The notes beneath the pieces are model-generated. The model searched no databases. It was not told the origin of the DNA and worked only from the letters and a program-made list of their open reading frames with translations. 64,000 nucleotides of DNA from positions 1,488,001 through 1,552,000 of the forward strand of contig OZ257134.1 of NCBI GenBank assembly GCA_965279065.1, written 5' to 3'. The DNA is from JAKAXS01 sp965279065 (GTDB taxonomy: Bacteria; Pseudomonadota; Alphaproteobacteria; Rhizobiales; Hyphomicrobiaceae). A program made the translations under genes and the position numbers. Every line of letters begins with the position of its first letter. Position 1 is the first letter of the stretch. Below, in pieces: positions 1-10,914 of the stretch.

Positions 1-24
1 ACCGATTTAGAGAGGGCACGCTGA
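1..24 (+). CDS. 3' end of an upstream gene (partial)
   Basis: Seven sense codons (T-D-L-E-R-A-R) and a TGA run into the metF start, sharing one base (TGATG). This suggests translational coupling with metF. The product cannot be identified from seven residues. In many alphaproteobacteria an ArsR/methyltransferase-type regulator precedes metF, but that is background knowledge and is not shown here. Confidence 0.3.
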   Translation, partial: TDLERAR

Positions 25-956
25 TGCCACCGGAAGGCAAGGAACGCAAAAGCCGTCTCGTCGGCTCGGGCGACATCGACGTCTCCTTCGAATTCTTCCC
101 GCCCAAGACGGAGAAGATGGAAGAGAATTTGTGGAACGCCATTCGCCGGCTCGAGCCGTTGGCCCCGGAATTCGTCTCGGTCACCTATGGCGCCGGCGGC
201 TCGACGCGCGAGCGCACGCACAACACCGTGGCCCGCATCGTGAGCGAGACAGCTTTGCGCCCCGCTGCGCACTTGACCTGTGTCGAAGCCACGAAGTCCG
301 AGGTCCAAGCCGTCGCCCAGGCTTATCAGGACGCCGGCGTCCGCCATGTCGTGGCCTTGCGCGGCGACGCCCCCGGCGGTGTCGGTTCCGCCTATCAGCC
401 GCATCCTGATGGCTTCGCCAATGCCGCCGAACTTGTCGAGGGCCTGAAGAAGGTCGGCAACTTCGAGATTTCGGTGGCGGGCTATCCGGAAAAGCATCCG
501 GACAGCCCGAGTCTCAAGGCCGACATGGACAACCTCAAGGCCAAGGTCGATGCCGGTGCCGATCGCATCATTACGCAATTCGGCTTCGACAATACGCACT
601 TCCTACGCTTTCTGGAGCGGGCACGGGCGGCCGGCATCTGGATTCCCATCACGCCGGGCATCGTGCCGATTCACAATTTCCGCCAGGTCGCGGGCTTTGC
701 CGTGCGTTCAGGGGCCACCGTGCCCGCATGGCTGGCGCGCCGTTTCGAGGGACTGGACGACGACGTCGCGACGAGCCATCTCGTGGCCGTGGCCGTGGCG
801 ACCGAGCAGGTGATGGATCTCGTCGACGAAGGCGTGAAGTCGTTCCACTTCTACACGCTGAACCGCGCCGACCTCGTCTACGCCATCTGTCACCTGCTGG
901 GCCTGCGGCCCTTGAAGGCCAAGCCGCTGGAGGTGCGCAAGGCCCTGAGCGCGTAG
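24..956 (+). CDS. metF: 5,10-methylenetetrahydrofolate reductase
   Basis: Reduces 5,10-methylene-THF to 5-methyl-THF with FAD, supplying the methyl donor used by the methionine synthase genes just downstream. The 310-residue protein is of normal MetF length and forms a TIM barrel. The motif SFEFFPPK near residues 21-28 carries the catalytic Glu (E23). GAGGSTRERT (about 56-65) and LRGDAPGG (about 112-119) are family signatures, and ITPGIVPI (about 212-219) is also conserved. The ATG overlaps the stop of an upstream frame, with a GAGAGG ribosome-binding site before it. The cytosolic enzyme acts with MetH in one-carbon/methionine metabolism, and the gene order metF-metH supports this. Confidence 0.95.
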   Translation: MPPEGKERKSRLVGSGDIDVSFEFFPPKTEKMEENLWNAIRRLEPLAPEFVSVTYGAGGSTRERTHNTVARIVSETALRPAAHLTCVEATKSEVQAVAQAYQDAGVRHVVALRGDAPGGVGSAYQPHPDGFANAAELVEGLKKVGNFEISVAGYPEKHPDSPSLKADMDNLKAKVDAGADRIITQFGFDNTHFLRFLERARAAGIWIPITPGIVPIHNFRQVAGFAVRSGATVPAWLARRFEGLDDDVATSHLVAVAVATEQVMDLVDEGVKSFHFYTLNRADLVYAICHLLGLRPLKAKPLEVRKALSA

Positions 957-1000
957 GCGCGTGGAAGCCTGAGCGCGTAAGCGCGTGGAAACCTGAGCGA
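944..1000 (+). repeat. 24-bp tandem repeat across the metF stop codon
   Basis: A 24-base unit beginning CCTGAGCGCGTA occurs at 944-967 and 968-991, with two mismatches between copies, followed by a 9-base partial copy at 992-1000. The first unit contains the metF TAG, so duplication happened at the gene end. Each unit also contains GC-rich inverted bases (GCGCG). No known function. Confidence 0.75.
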
Positions 1001-1049
1001 TTGAAGAAGAATGCGCCACCCCCAACGTGATGGCGCCTAGGAGTATGTC

Positions 1050-2111
1050 ATGAAGAAGCTCGCCAGCTGGGCTGCACTCGAAAAGGCTGCGTCCGAACGC
1101 ATCCTGATCATCGACGGTGCCATGGGCACCATGATCCAGCGCCACAAGTTGCAGGAAGAGGACTATCGCGGCAAGCGCTTCGCCGACTGGAAGCGCGACG
1201 TGAAAGGCAACAACGACCTCCTTGTGCTGACGCAGCCGAAGATCATCGGCGAGATCCACGAACAGTATCTGGCTGCAGGCGCCGACCTGATCGAAACGAA
1301 CACGTTCAACGCGCAGCGCATTTCGATGGCCGACTACGGCATGGAGGAGCTGTCGGCCGAGATCAACTTCGCGGCCGCCAAGATCGCGCGCGCCGCCGCC
1401 GACAAGTTCAACAAGTTGACGCCCGCCAAACCGCGCTTCGTCTGTGGTGCCGTCGGTCCCACGAACCGCACGGCGTCCCTTTCGCCGAGCGTCAACGATC
1501 CCGGCTACCGCAACGTCACGTTCGACGAATTGCGCGACGCCTACAAGGAGCAGGTGATCGCTCTGATCGAAGGCGGGTCGGACATCATCCTGATCGAAAC
1601 GATTTTCGACACGCTGAACGCCAAGGCCGCGGGCTTCGCCACGCTCGATGCCTTCGACGAAAAGGGCGTTCAGCTGCCTATCATGATTTCCGGTACGATC
1701 ACCGACCGGTCGGGACGCACCCTGTCCGGCCAGACGGCGGAAGCGTTCTGGTATTCGATGCGGCACCTGCGCCCGTTCTCCATCGGCCTCAACTGCGCGC
1801 TGGGCGCCGAGCTGATGCGCCCCTACCTCGCCGAGCTTGCGCATGTGGCGGACACCCGCGTCTCGGCCTACCCCAACGCCGGCCTGCCGAACGCCATGGG
1901 CGAATACGACGAGGGCCCAGACGAGATGGCCTGCAAGGTCGAGCCCTGGGCCGAGGAAGGTCTGCTCAACATCATCGGCGGCTGCTGCGGTTCGACACCG
2001 GAGCACATCCAGCACATCGCCGAACATGTGGCGTCCTCGAAACCGCGCGCGGTGCCGAAGCTCACGACCAAGATGCGGCTGTCCGGCCTCGAGCCGTTCG
2101 TGCACGGGTGA
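1050..2111 (+). CDS. metH: Methionine synthase, homocysteine-binding subunit (split MetH, part 1)
   Basis: This 353-residue protein is the zinc-dependent homocysteine S-methyltransferase module of cobalamin-dependent methionine synthase. IDGAMGTMIQ near residue 21 is the barrel start. GLNCALG (C249) and GGCCGSTPEH (C312, C313) supply the three zinc-binding cysteines that activate homocysteine. The protein ends where module 1 of E. coli MetH ends (about residue 353), and an authentic TGA follows. The B12, folate and activation modules are encoded by the next gene, 59 bp downstream. The start ATG has a GGAG-type site (TAGGAGT). It presumably acts as a complex with part 2; a clean module-boundary split argues against a frameshift. 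Confidence 0.93.
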   Translation: MKKLASWAALEKAASERILIIDGAMGTMIQRHKLQEEDYRGKRFADWKRDVKGNNDLLVLTQPKIIGEIHEQYLAAGADLIETNTFNAQRISMADYGMEELSAEINFAAAKIARAAADKFNKLTPAKPRFVCGAVGPTNRTASLSPSVNDPGYRNVTFDELRDAYKEQVIALIEGGSDIILIETIFDTLNAKAAGFATLDAFDEKGVQLPIMISGTITDRSGRTLSGQTAEAFWYSMRHLRPFSIGLNCALGAELMRPYLAELAHVADTRVSAYPNAGLPNAMGEYDEGPDEMACKVEPWAEEGLLNIIGGCCGSTPEHIQHIAEHVASSKPRAVPKLTTKMRLSGLEPFVHG

Positions 2112-2170
2112 GTACTTGCACGCATTTCAACTCCTCGTAATCGAACCACTTCGCCAACGAAAGTCTAACG

Positions 2171-4885
<2,715 letters not shown>

Positions 4886-4913
4886 TGGGCGCCGGCCAAC
4901 CTGCAGCTGGCCT

Positions 4914-5156
4914 CTAGATGCGCAGCCGCAGCGCGCGCGTGACGAACGTCAGGAACGCCGACGATAAGACGAAGAAGGCGAGGGCCAGTTCCGGGCCCGA
5001 CGTCCATCCGGCAGCGATGCAGGCGAGGAAAATGAGGGTCGACCAGAACAACACGGGTGCAACGACGACAAACAAGAATCCGAAATGAAAGTCGAAGCGC
5101 GGGATGGCAACAGGGGCGCGGCTTAGCGTACGGCCCGATGTCGGAGCGTCATCCAT
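4914..5156 (-). CDS. Small two-helix membrane protein
   Basis: An unrecognised 80-residue protein, convergent with metH part 2. Two hydrophobic stretches, about residues 25-46 (ending FLACIAAGW) and 51-70, are separated by a short polar turn, and the C-terminus is basic (RALRLRI). I chose the ATG at 5156 over the GTG at 5174 because GGGAGG lies seven bases before it. Good ribosome-binding site and membrane pattern suggest a real gene; function unknown. Confidence 0.55.
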   Translation of the reverse strand: MDDAPTSGRTLSRAPVAIPRFDFHFGFLFVVVAPVLFWSTLIFLACIAAGWTSGPELALAFFVLSSAFLTFVTRALRLRI

Positions 5157-5241
5157 TCTTGTCCCTCCCGGCACGAACTTCGAGGCAACCGTTCGCGCGC
5201 TTCAGCCAAGTCGGGGATGCTCGCTTGCGTCGATTATTTAT

Positions 5242-5256
5242 TCGTTAAATTAACGA
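5242..5256. promoter_or_regulatory. Perfect 15-bp palindrome upstream of flavoprotein gene
   Basis: TCGTTAA-A-TTAACGA, seven-base arms around one base, lies in an AT-rich patch about 90 bp before the likely flavoprotein start. It could be an operator for a dimeric regulator in the promoter of that gene or of the small membrane gene on the other strand. The regulator is not identifiable here. Confidence 0.4.
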
Positions 5257-5344
5257 TACGCTGCCTGACAAATAGGTGAACGCCAAGGTAGAAACGCGTT
5301 CGGAATGTGTCACAAATTGTGGAAAACTTGGGTGCAATGCAACA

Positions 5345-6949
5345 ATGAGCCTTGACGTCGTCATCATCGGCGGCGGCCACAATGGCTTGACTGCAGCCGG
5401 CTATCTCGCCCGCACGGGCCTGAAAACACTTGTTTTGGAAAAGAATGGCGTCGTCGGCGGTGCCGCCGTGACCGAAGAGTTCTATCCCGGTTTTCGCAAC
5501 TCTGTAGCATCTTACACCGTCAGCCTGCTCAATCCCAAAGTCATCGCCGATCTGGAGCTGCATCGCTTCGGTTTACGCATCGTTGAGCGGCGGGTCGGCA
5601 ATTTCTGGCCAGTCGATGACGCACGCTCACTGCTGATGCCGTATGGCCTGGCCGCACGCCAGCGGGCCATCGCCGAGTTTTCGCCACGCGATGCCGAACG
5701 GCTCCCGGATTACGACGCCGCGCTCGAAACGGCCGCTGCGGTGCTTCGCGAACTCGTCCTTAAGAGTCCGCCCAACGTAGGCGGCGGCTTGCTGGAGGCC
5801 GTTCGAACGGCCGTCCTTTCGCGCCGCACCTTCGGCTTGCCGCTCGCTGGCAAGCAGGTGCTTGCCGACCTCTTCACGAAAAGCGCGGCCGCATTCCTCG
5901 ACCAATGGTTCGAGAACGACGTCGTCAAGGCTAGCTTCGCCTTCGACGGCATCGTCGGCGCCTATGCGTCGCCATCGACGCCGGGCACGGCCTACGTCCT
6001 ACTGCATCACTGCTTCGGCGAAGTGAACGGCAAGCCCGGCGTTTGGGGCCACGCGATCGGCGGCATGGGTGCGATCACCCAGGCGATGGCACTTTCGGCC
6101 GAGAGCGCCGGAGCCGAGATCCGTACCCATGCCGCCGTGCGCGAGGTCCTCGTCGAGAATGGTCGCGCCGCCGGCGTCGTCCTTGCCAATGGCGACATCG
6201 TTCGCGCCCGCGCCGTGGCGGCGAACGTCGGCCCGAAGCTTCTGATGCGGGACATGCTGCCAGCCACCGCGGTGGCATCACCTGTGCGGGACCGCTTCGT
6301 GCGCATGACCACCGGCTCCGGCACGTTCCGTATGAACGTCGCCCTGTCCGAGTTGCCCGACTTCACGTGTCGTCCCGGCGCCCAACTGCAGGACCATCAC
6401 ACCGCCGGCATCGTCATCGGACCCACCTTGGGCTATCTGGAACGTGCCTACCTGGATGCCCGACGCGACGGCTGGTCGTCCCAGCCCGTTGTCGAAATGC
6501 TCATTCCATCCACGCTGGATGACGGCCTCGCACCGCCCGGCCGGCACGTCGCCAGCCTGTTTGTTCAGCACGTGGCCCCACACCTGCCCGAACCGCGCAC
6601 CTGGGTCGACCCGCATGAGAAAGAGACGTTCGCCGATCTCGTCATCGATACCGTGACGCGGCACGCGCCGAACTTCAAAGCCTCGGTTCTCGGCCGCCAG
6701 ATCTTGTCGCCGCTGGATCTGGAACAGCGTTTCGGCCTCGTCGACGGCGATATCTTCCACGGTGCGCTGTCCCTGGATCAGTTGTTCTCGTTGCGGCCCG
6801 TGATGGGCTATGCCAACTACCGCATGCCCGTTCCGGGCTTGTATCTTTGCGGGTCCGGCGCCCATCCCGGCGGCGGTGTTACGGGCGCACCCGGCCACAA
6901 CGCGGCGCGCGAGATCATCAAGGACCTCGGCCGGGGCAGGTCCCGCTAG
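5345..6949 (+). CDS. FAD-dependent oxidoreductase, PYROXD2/phytoene-desaturase-like
   Basis: 534 residues from the ATG at 5345. The N-terminus LDVVIIGGGHNGLTAAGYLA is a Rossmann dinucleotide (FAD) motif, and LVLEKNGVVGGAAVTEE continues the FAD-binding fold. The C-terminal GLYLCGSGAHPGGGVTGAPG closes the flavin site as in the CrtI/PYROXD2 superfamily. An in-frame GTG at 5276 would add 23 poorly conserved residues, so I prefer the ATG. The substrate is unknown: no carotenoid genes are nearby, so a carotenoid role is not supported. The next gene follows after 14 bp and may be co-transcribed. Confidence 0.85.
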   Translation: MSLDVVIIGGGHNGLTAAGYLARTGLKTLVLEKNGVVGGAAVTEEFYPGFRNSVASYTVSLLNPKVIADLELHRFGLRIVERRVGNFWPVDDARSLLMPYGLAARQRAIAEFSPRDAERLPDYDAALETAAAVLRELVLKSPPNVGGGLLEAVRTAVLSRRTFGLPLAGKQVLADLFTKSAAAFLDQWFENDVVKASFAFDGIVGAYASPSTPGTAYVLLHHCFGEVNGKPGVWGHAIGGMGAITQAMALSAESAGAEIRTHAAVREVLVENGRAAGVVLANGDIVRARAVAANVGPKLLMRDMLPATAVASPVRDRFVRMTTGSGTFRMNVALSELPDFTCRPGAQLQDHHTAGIVIGPTLGYLERAYLDARRDGWSSQPVVEMLIPSTLDDGLAPPGRHVASLFVQHVAPHLPEPRTWVDPHEKETFADLVIDTVTRHAPNFKASVLGRQILSPLDLEQRFGLVDGDIFHGALSLDQLFSLRPVMGYANYRMPVPGLYLCGSGAHPGGGVTGAPGHNAAREIIKDLGRGRSR

Positions 6950-6963
6950 GTAACGGAGCGATC

Positions 6964-7332
6964 ATGAACTTCGGCCCGATCATCCCCGTTTTGCGCTTCT
7001 TCGACGAAGCCAAGATGCGCGAGTTCTATCTGGGTTTCCTCGGCTTCGAGACGACCTTCGAGTTCCGCTTCGAGCCGGAGACGCCGTTGTATCTCGGCGT
7101 CCAGCGTGGCAATTGCCTGCTGCATCTGTCGGAGCATCACGGCGACGGGACACCGGGCGGCAACATCCGCATCATGACCGATGCCCTCGACGCCTATCAT
7201 GCCGAGCTGACGGCCAAGCGCTACAAATACTACCGGCCAGGCATCGAAATGCAGCCCTGGGGCCTGCGGGAGATGACCGTGCAGGATCCCTTCGGGACGA
7301 CACTCACGTTTTTCGCGCCCAAGGACAGTTGA
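6964..7332 (+). CDS. VOC/glyoxalase-superfamily protein (bleomycin-resistance-like fold)
   Basis: A 122-residue single-domain protein with paired beta-alpha-beta-beta-beta units. The pattern AKMREFYLGFLGFE, CLLHLSEHHGDGTPG and MTVQDPFGTTLTF matches bleomycin-resistance-type VOC proteins. These bind ligands or metals; resistance is not proven by the fold. The start ATG follows CGGAG at good spacing, 14 bp after the flavoprotein, and arfB starts three bases after its stop. The three are likely one transcription unit. Confidence 0.8.
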   Translation: MNFGPIIPVLRFFDEAKMREFYLGFLGFETTFEFRFEPETPLYLGVQRGNCLLHLSEHHGDGTPGGNIRIMTDALDAYHAELTAKRYKYYRPGIEMQPWGLREMTVQDPFGTTLTFFAPKDS

Positions 7333-7335
7333 GCC

Positions 7336-7755
7336 ATGCGCATCAACGACGACGTCGAGATCGACGACAAGGAACTGGAGGAACGCTTCATTCGGTCGTC
7401 GGGCCCCGGCGGTCAGAACGTCAACAAAGTCGCGACTGCTGTGGAACTACGCTTCGACGCCCGCAGCTCCCGCGCGCTGGCCGACGCTGCCTTCAGCCGC
7501 TTGAAGCGCATCGCTGGCAGCCGCATGACCGACGAGGGCGTCATCGTTATCCGCGCCGATCGCTTTCGCACCCAGGAACGCAATCGCGACGATGCCCGTG
7601 AGCGCCTGGCGACGATGATCAAGGAGGCCTTGGTGGCTCCGAAACGGCGCATCGCGACTCGTCCGACCATGGCCTCCAAGACGCGACGTCTCGACGCCAA
7701 AGTACAGCGGGGCCGCACCAAGAAGCTGAGGCAATCGAAACAGTCGTGGGACTAG
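7336..7755 (+). CDS. arfB: Alternative ribosome-rescue factor / peptidyl-tRNA hydrolase ArfB
   Basis: 139 residues with the class-1 release-factor catalytic motif GPGGQNVNK (GGQ at 25-27). The C-terminal tail is rich in Lys/Arg (about residues 118-136) and inserts in the mRNA channel of stalled ribosomes in this family. It lacks the stop-codon recognition domain of RF1/RF2. It releases nascent chains from ribosomes stalled without a stop codon. The short size and basic tail distinguish it from prfA/prfB and PrfH. Confidence 0.92.
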   Translation: MRINDDVEIDDKELEERFIRSSGPGGQNVNKVATAVELRFDARSSRALADAAFSRLKRIAGSRMTDEGVIVIRADRFRTQERNRDDARERLATMIKEALVAPKRRIATRPTMASKTRRLDAKVQRGRTKKLRQSKQSWD

Positions 7756-7765
7756 TCGGTCGTCC

Positions 7766-8149
7766 CTACTTCAGGGTTTTCAGATAGGCGACGATGTCGG
7801 CTCGGTCGGCCTCGTTGGCGATGCCTGGAAACGCCATCTTGTTGCGCGGCACCTCGGCCTGCGAGTTGGCGAGAAATCGGTTGAGGGCCGCATCCGTCCA
7901 GATCAGGCCCTTGGTGCTGGCCGCCTGAAAGGCGTCCGAATACTCGAAGCCCGGCCTCGTTCCCGCTTTCGCGCCGGCGATGCCTTGAAAGGTCGGCCCT
8001 GAGCTCGGCTCTTCGGCGGCCGTCAGCGTGTGACAGGCAAGGCACTGATCGGCCAGTGTCTCGCCCCGGGCGGCATCCTGGGCGCGGGCCAACGGCGCGG
8101 CCGCCAACGTCAGTCCCATAACGGCAGTGAACAGCTGCAGCACGCGCAT
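7766..8149 (-). CDS. Periplasmic class I cytochrome c
   Basis: 127 residues. A signal peptide (hydrophobic residues 5-20, cleavage after ALARA near residue 23) directs export. CLACH (C36, C39, H40) binds haem covalently, and M105 in PRNKMAFPG is the likely sixth ligand. The pattern is that of a soluble, high-potential cytochrome c2/c552-type electron carrier. It is convergent with arfB, 10 bp apart. The electron partner is not evident from neighbours. Confidence 0.9.
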   Translation of the reverse strand: MRVLQLFTAVMGLTLAAAPLARAQDAARGETLADQCLACHTLTAAEEPSSGPTFQGIAGAKAGTRPGFEYSDAFQAASTKGLIWTDAALNRFLANSQAEVPRNKMAFPGIANEADRADIVAYLKTLK

Positions 8150-8244
8150 GGTGAGAGGCCCCCGTCAGCCTGGATACCGGCGCGTCCCGAGCGCCATCGC
8201 AAACCTAGCAGAGGGTCATAGGCGAGGAGAATGACAATTTTGCG

Positions 8245-9228
8245 CTAGCGCGACGACGACGTTGCCGTCGTAACCGACTTGCGCACCGCACCGCTGCCTT
8301 TCGCGCGCGGCGCTGGCTTGCCGAGGTCGAGACCCTTGTTCCAGTACGGATCGACGCCGAAGCCCTCGGCCAGCATGTCGAGAAAGACGCTGACCTTCGC
8401 CGGCATGAAGTCGCGTGAGGGATAGACCGCGTAGATCGCGGTATGCGATGTGCCGCGGTACTGCGGCATGACCACCTTGAGCGCGCCGGATCTGATTTCT
8501 GGCGCGACTTCCCAGGTGCCGCGCAGCCCCAGCCCCAGCCCCGACAACAGGGCGGCGTGGATCATTTCCGACGAGTTCGAATGGATATTGCCGTTGACCC
8601 GGACGCCTCTCTGGCCCTCCGGCCCCTCCAGGCGCCACAGATCCTGCGCGCCTGAGGAGAGGCAGTTGTGCGCCTGCAGGTCGTCGATCGAGACCGGCGT
8701 ACCGGCCTTCTCCAGATAGGCAGGCGACGCCACGATCAACCGGTTGTCAGGGGACAGCTTGCGCGCGACCAGCGAGGAATCCTGCAACTCGCCGATACGG
8801 ATTGCGAGATCGAAACCGTCGCGGATGATGTCCACGATGTGATCCGTCAGGTGCAGGTCGAGGGTGATCTCGGGAAACCGCGCGAGAAACTGCGGCAGGT
8901 GGGGTGCCACGTGCAGCCGGCAGAACGACGTCGGCGCCGTGATCTTGAGCTGGCCGCGCGGCTGCGTATTGCGCCGGCACACGAAGTCGTCGGCTTCCTC
9001 CACGAGGCTGAGGATGTCGACGACCCGCTTGAAATAGCCCTGGCCGGTTTCCGTCAGGGTGAGTTGGCGCGTCGTGCGCTGGAACAGGCGGGCGCCCAAC
9101 CGGTCTTCCAGCATGCTGATGCGCTTGGAGACGACGGCCGGCGACAATCCCATGTCGCGCCCGGCGGCCGACATGTTGCCGGTGCGTGCGACGCGTGCGA
9201 AGATGTCGAGATCGCTGATGGCTGACAC
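8245..9228 (-). CDS. LysR-family transcriptional regulator
   Basis: 327 residues from GTG 9228; a TTG at 9258 would add ten. The winged helix-turn-helix is at about residues 3-60 (SAAGRDMGLSPAVVSKRI), followed by a type 2 periplasmic-binding effector domain. The C-terminus is a short basic/serine tail. It is divergent from glcDEF across about 180 bp holding a palindrome, so control of glycolate oxidation (or of itself) is likely. That is inferred from position only: the usual E. coli regulator of glc is the GntR protein GlcC, and none is present here. Confidence 0.88.
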   Translation of the reverse strand: MSAISDLDIFARVARTGNMSAAGRDMGLSPAVVSKRISMLEDRLGARLFQRTTRQLTLTETGQGYFKRVVDILSLVEEADDFVCRRNTQPRGQLKITAPTSFCRLHVAPHLPQFLARFPEITLDLHLTDHIVDIIRDGFDLAIRIGELQDSSLVARKLSPDNRLIVASPAYLEKAGTPVSIDDLQAHNCLSSGAQDLWRLEGPEGQRGVRVNGNIHSNSSEMIHAALLSGLGLGLRGTWEVAPEIRSGALKVVMPQYRGTSHTAIYAVYPSRDFMPAKVSVFLDMLAEGFGVDPYWNKGLDLGKPAPRAKGSGAVRKSVTTATSSSR

Positions 9229-9279
9229 AGGTTCGGTTCTCGCGCGGTTGCTGGCCAATGTCTCTTTATCGCCACAAAT

Positions 9280-9293
9280 GACCTAAGTAGGTC
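9280..9293. promoter_or_regulatory. Palindrome in the lysR-glcD divergent promoter
   Basis: GACCTA-AG-TAGGTC is a perfect inverted repeat with six-base arms. It lies 52 bp before the chosen LysR start and about 115 bp before glcD. It is a candidate LysR-type binding site, though the classical T-N11-A form is not clear. Confidence 0.4.
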
Positions 9294-9408
9294 CGCATAA
9301 GCGAGAGAATGAACAAGTCCTGTTCCTTAGCATTAATAGTAGGAGTGGTCTGCAGGCGGCCGGGACCGTCTGCGATCGCCAGTGAGCGCCGATCGGAGGG
9401 CGCTAGCC

Positions 9409-10869
9409 ATGGATTTTCCGCAGCCTGACCAGGGCATAATTGCCCGGCGTGAGCTGATCTTGGCCGGGTTGGCCGAGGCCGTCGGACTTGACCGCGTCAT
9501 CTCCGACGAAGACGGACGGCGCGCCTACGAAACCGACGCGCTGACGGCTTACAAATGCATGCCCCTCGCCGTGGTGCTGCCCCGCTCGACACAAGAAGTG
9601 TCGGCTGTGCTGCGTTATTGCAACGCCAACGGCGTGAAGGTGGTCGCCCGCGGCGCCGGCACCTCGCTCTGCGGTGGCGCGCTACCCGCGCAGGACGCCG
9701 TCGTCGTTGCAGTGTCCAAGATGAACCGCGTCCTCGAACTTGACTTTGCCGGGCGCACCGCGCGCGTCGAGGCCGGCATCACCAATCTGGCGATCTCGGC
9801 AGCCGCCGCGCCTGAGGGCTTCTTCTATGCGCCCGACCCGTCCAGCCAGTTGGCCTGCACGTTGGCCGGCAACCTCGCGATGAATTCCGGCGGTGCCCAT
9901 TGCCTGAAATACGGCGTCACCACCAACAACGTTCTGGGCGTCCGCATGGTGATGATGGACGGCGAGGTCATCGATTTCGGCGGTCCTCAGCTTGATCCGG
10001 AAGGCTACGACTTCCTGGCGCTGATCGTCGGCTCGGAGGGCCAGTTCGGCATCATCACCGAGGCCACGGTGCGCATCCTGAAGTCCGCCGAAGGCGCCAG
10101 GCCCATGATGCTGGGTTTTGATTCCGCCGCCAAAGCCGGGATGTGCGTCGCGCGCATCATTGGCGCCGGCATCATTCCCGTGGCCATCGAGTTCATGGAC
10201 CGGCCGGCCATCAAGGTCTGCGAGGCCTACGCCAAGGCTGGCTATCCACTCGACGTCGAGGCGCTCCTCATCGTCGAGGTCGAAGGCTCCGAGGAGGAGA
10301 TTGCCGAACGCCTGGCGCAGATCGTCGAGATCGCCCGGCCGCTCAATCCATCGAGCGTGGCGGTAGCCGACGGTGCGGAGCAGGCGGCCCGCATCTGGAA
10401 GGGTCGCAAGGCCGCCTTCGGTGCCATTGGCCGGCTGTCCGACTATCTCTGCATGGACGGCACCATTCCCCTGTCGGCGCTGGGGCAGGTGCTGGAAGAC
10501 ATCACGACCATCTGCAAGTCGCACGGCCTGAAAGTCGCCAACATCTTCCATGCCGGCGACGGCAACCTGCACCCGCTGATCATGTACGAGGCCAACGACC
10601 GCGAGGCGGCACATCACGCCGAACTGGCGGGCGCCGAGATTCTCAAGCTATGCGTCAGCGTTGGCGGCTGCCTGACCGGTGAGCACGGCGTCGGCGTCGA
10701 AAAACGCGACCTCATGCACGTGCAATTCACCGAATCCGACCTCGCTCTGCAGATGCGCATCAAGACGGTTTTCGACCCACAGTGGCTGCTGAACGCCGCC
10801 AAGGTCTTCCCGCTCGACGTGCGCGCGCTGGCCGAACAGCCCGACAGCAGCGCCGCCCATGCCGCTTGA
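9409..10869 (+). CDS. glcD: Glycolate oxidase, FAD subunit GlcD
   Basis: 486 residues from ATG 9409, which follows GGAGGG by eight bases (a GTG at 9382 is less likely). It is an FAD-linked oxidase of the VAO/PCMH fold. The region VVLPRSTQEVSAVLRYCN and GAGTSLCGGALP (about 85-96) binds FAD pyrophosphate, and the C-terminal half ends with NIFHAGDGNLHP and GCLTGEHGVG, the catalytic cap. GlcDEF oxidises glycolate (or D-lactate-like hydroxyacids) to glyoxylate, passing electrons to the respiratory chain. It is first of a three-gene operon with glcE and glcF. Confidence 0.94.
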   Translation: MDFPQPDQGIIARRELILAGLAEAVGLDRVISDEDGRRAYETDALTAYKCMPLAVVLPRSTQEVSAVLRYCNANGVKVVARGAGTSLCGGALPAQDAVVVAVSKMNRVLELDFAGRTARVEAGITNLAISAAAAPEGFFYAPDPSSQLACTLAGNLAMNSGGAHCLKYGVTTNNVLGVRMVMMDGEVIDFGGPQLDPEGYDFLALIVGSEGQFGIITEATVRILKSAEGARPMMLGFDSAAKAGMCVARIIGAGIIPVAIEFMDRPAIKVCEAYAKAGYPLDVEALLIVEVEGSEEEIAERLAQIVEIARPLNPSSVAVADGAEQAARIWKGRKAAFGAIGRLSDYLCMDGTIPLSALGQVLEDITTICKSHGLKVANIFHAGDGNLHPLIMYEANDREAAHHAELAGAEILKLCVSVGGCLTGEHGVGVEKRDLMHVQFTESDLALQMRIKTVFDPQWLLNAAKVFPLDVRALAEQPDSSAAHAA

Positions 10870-10914
10870 GCGTAGGCACGGCTTCTCGACAACGGTATTT
10901 GAGGCGCGACCCGC

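Noticed and set aside
708..2105. 465-codon minus-strand frame opposite metF-metH
   Set aside because: Codon-bias shadow; low-complexity composition and no motif.
2112..2170. Possible frameshift joining the two metH genes
   Set aside because: The gap has stops and a new start, and both proteins end or begin at a module boundary, so a genuine split is more likely.
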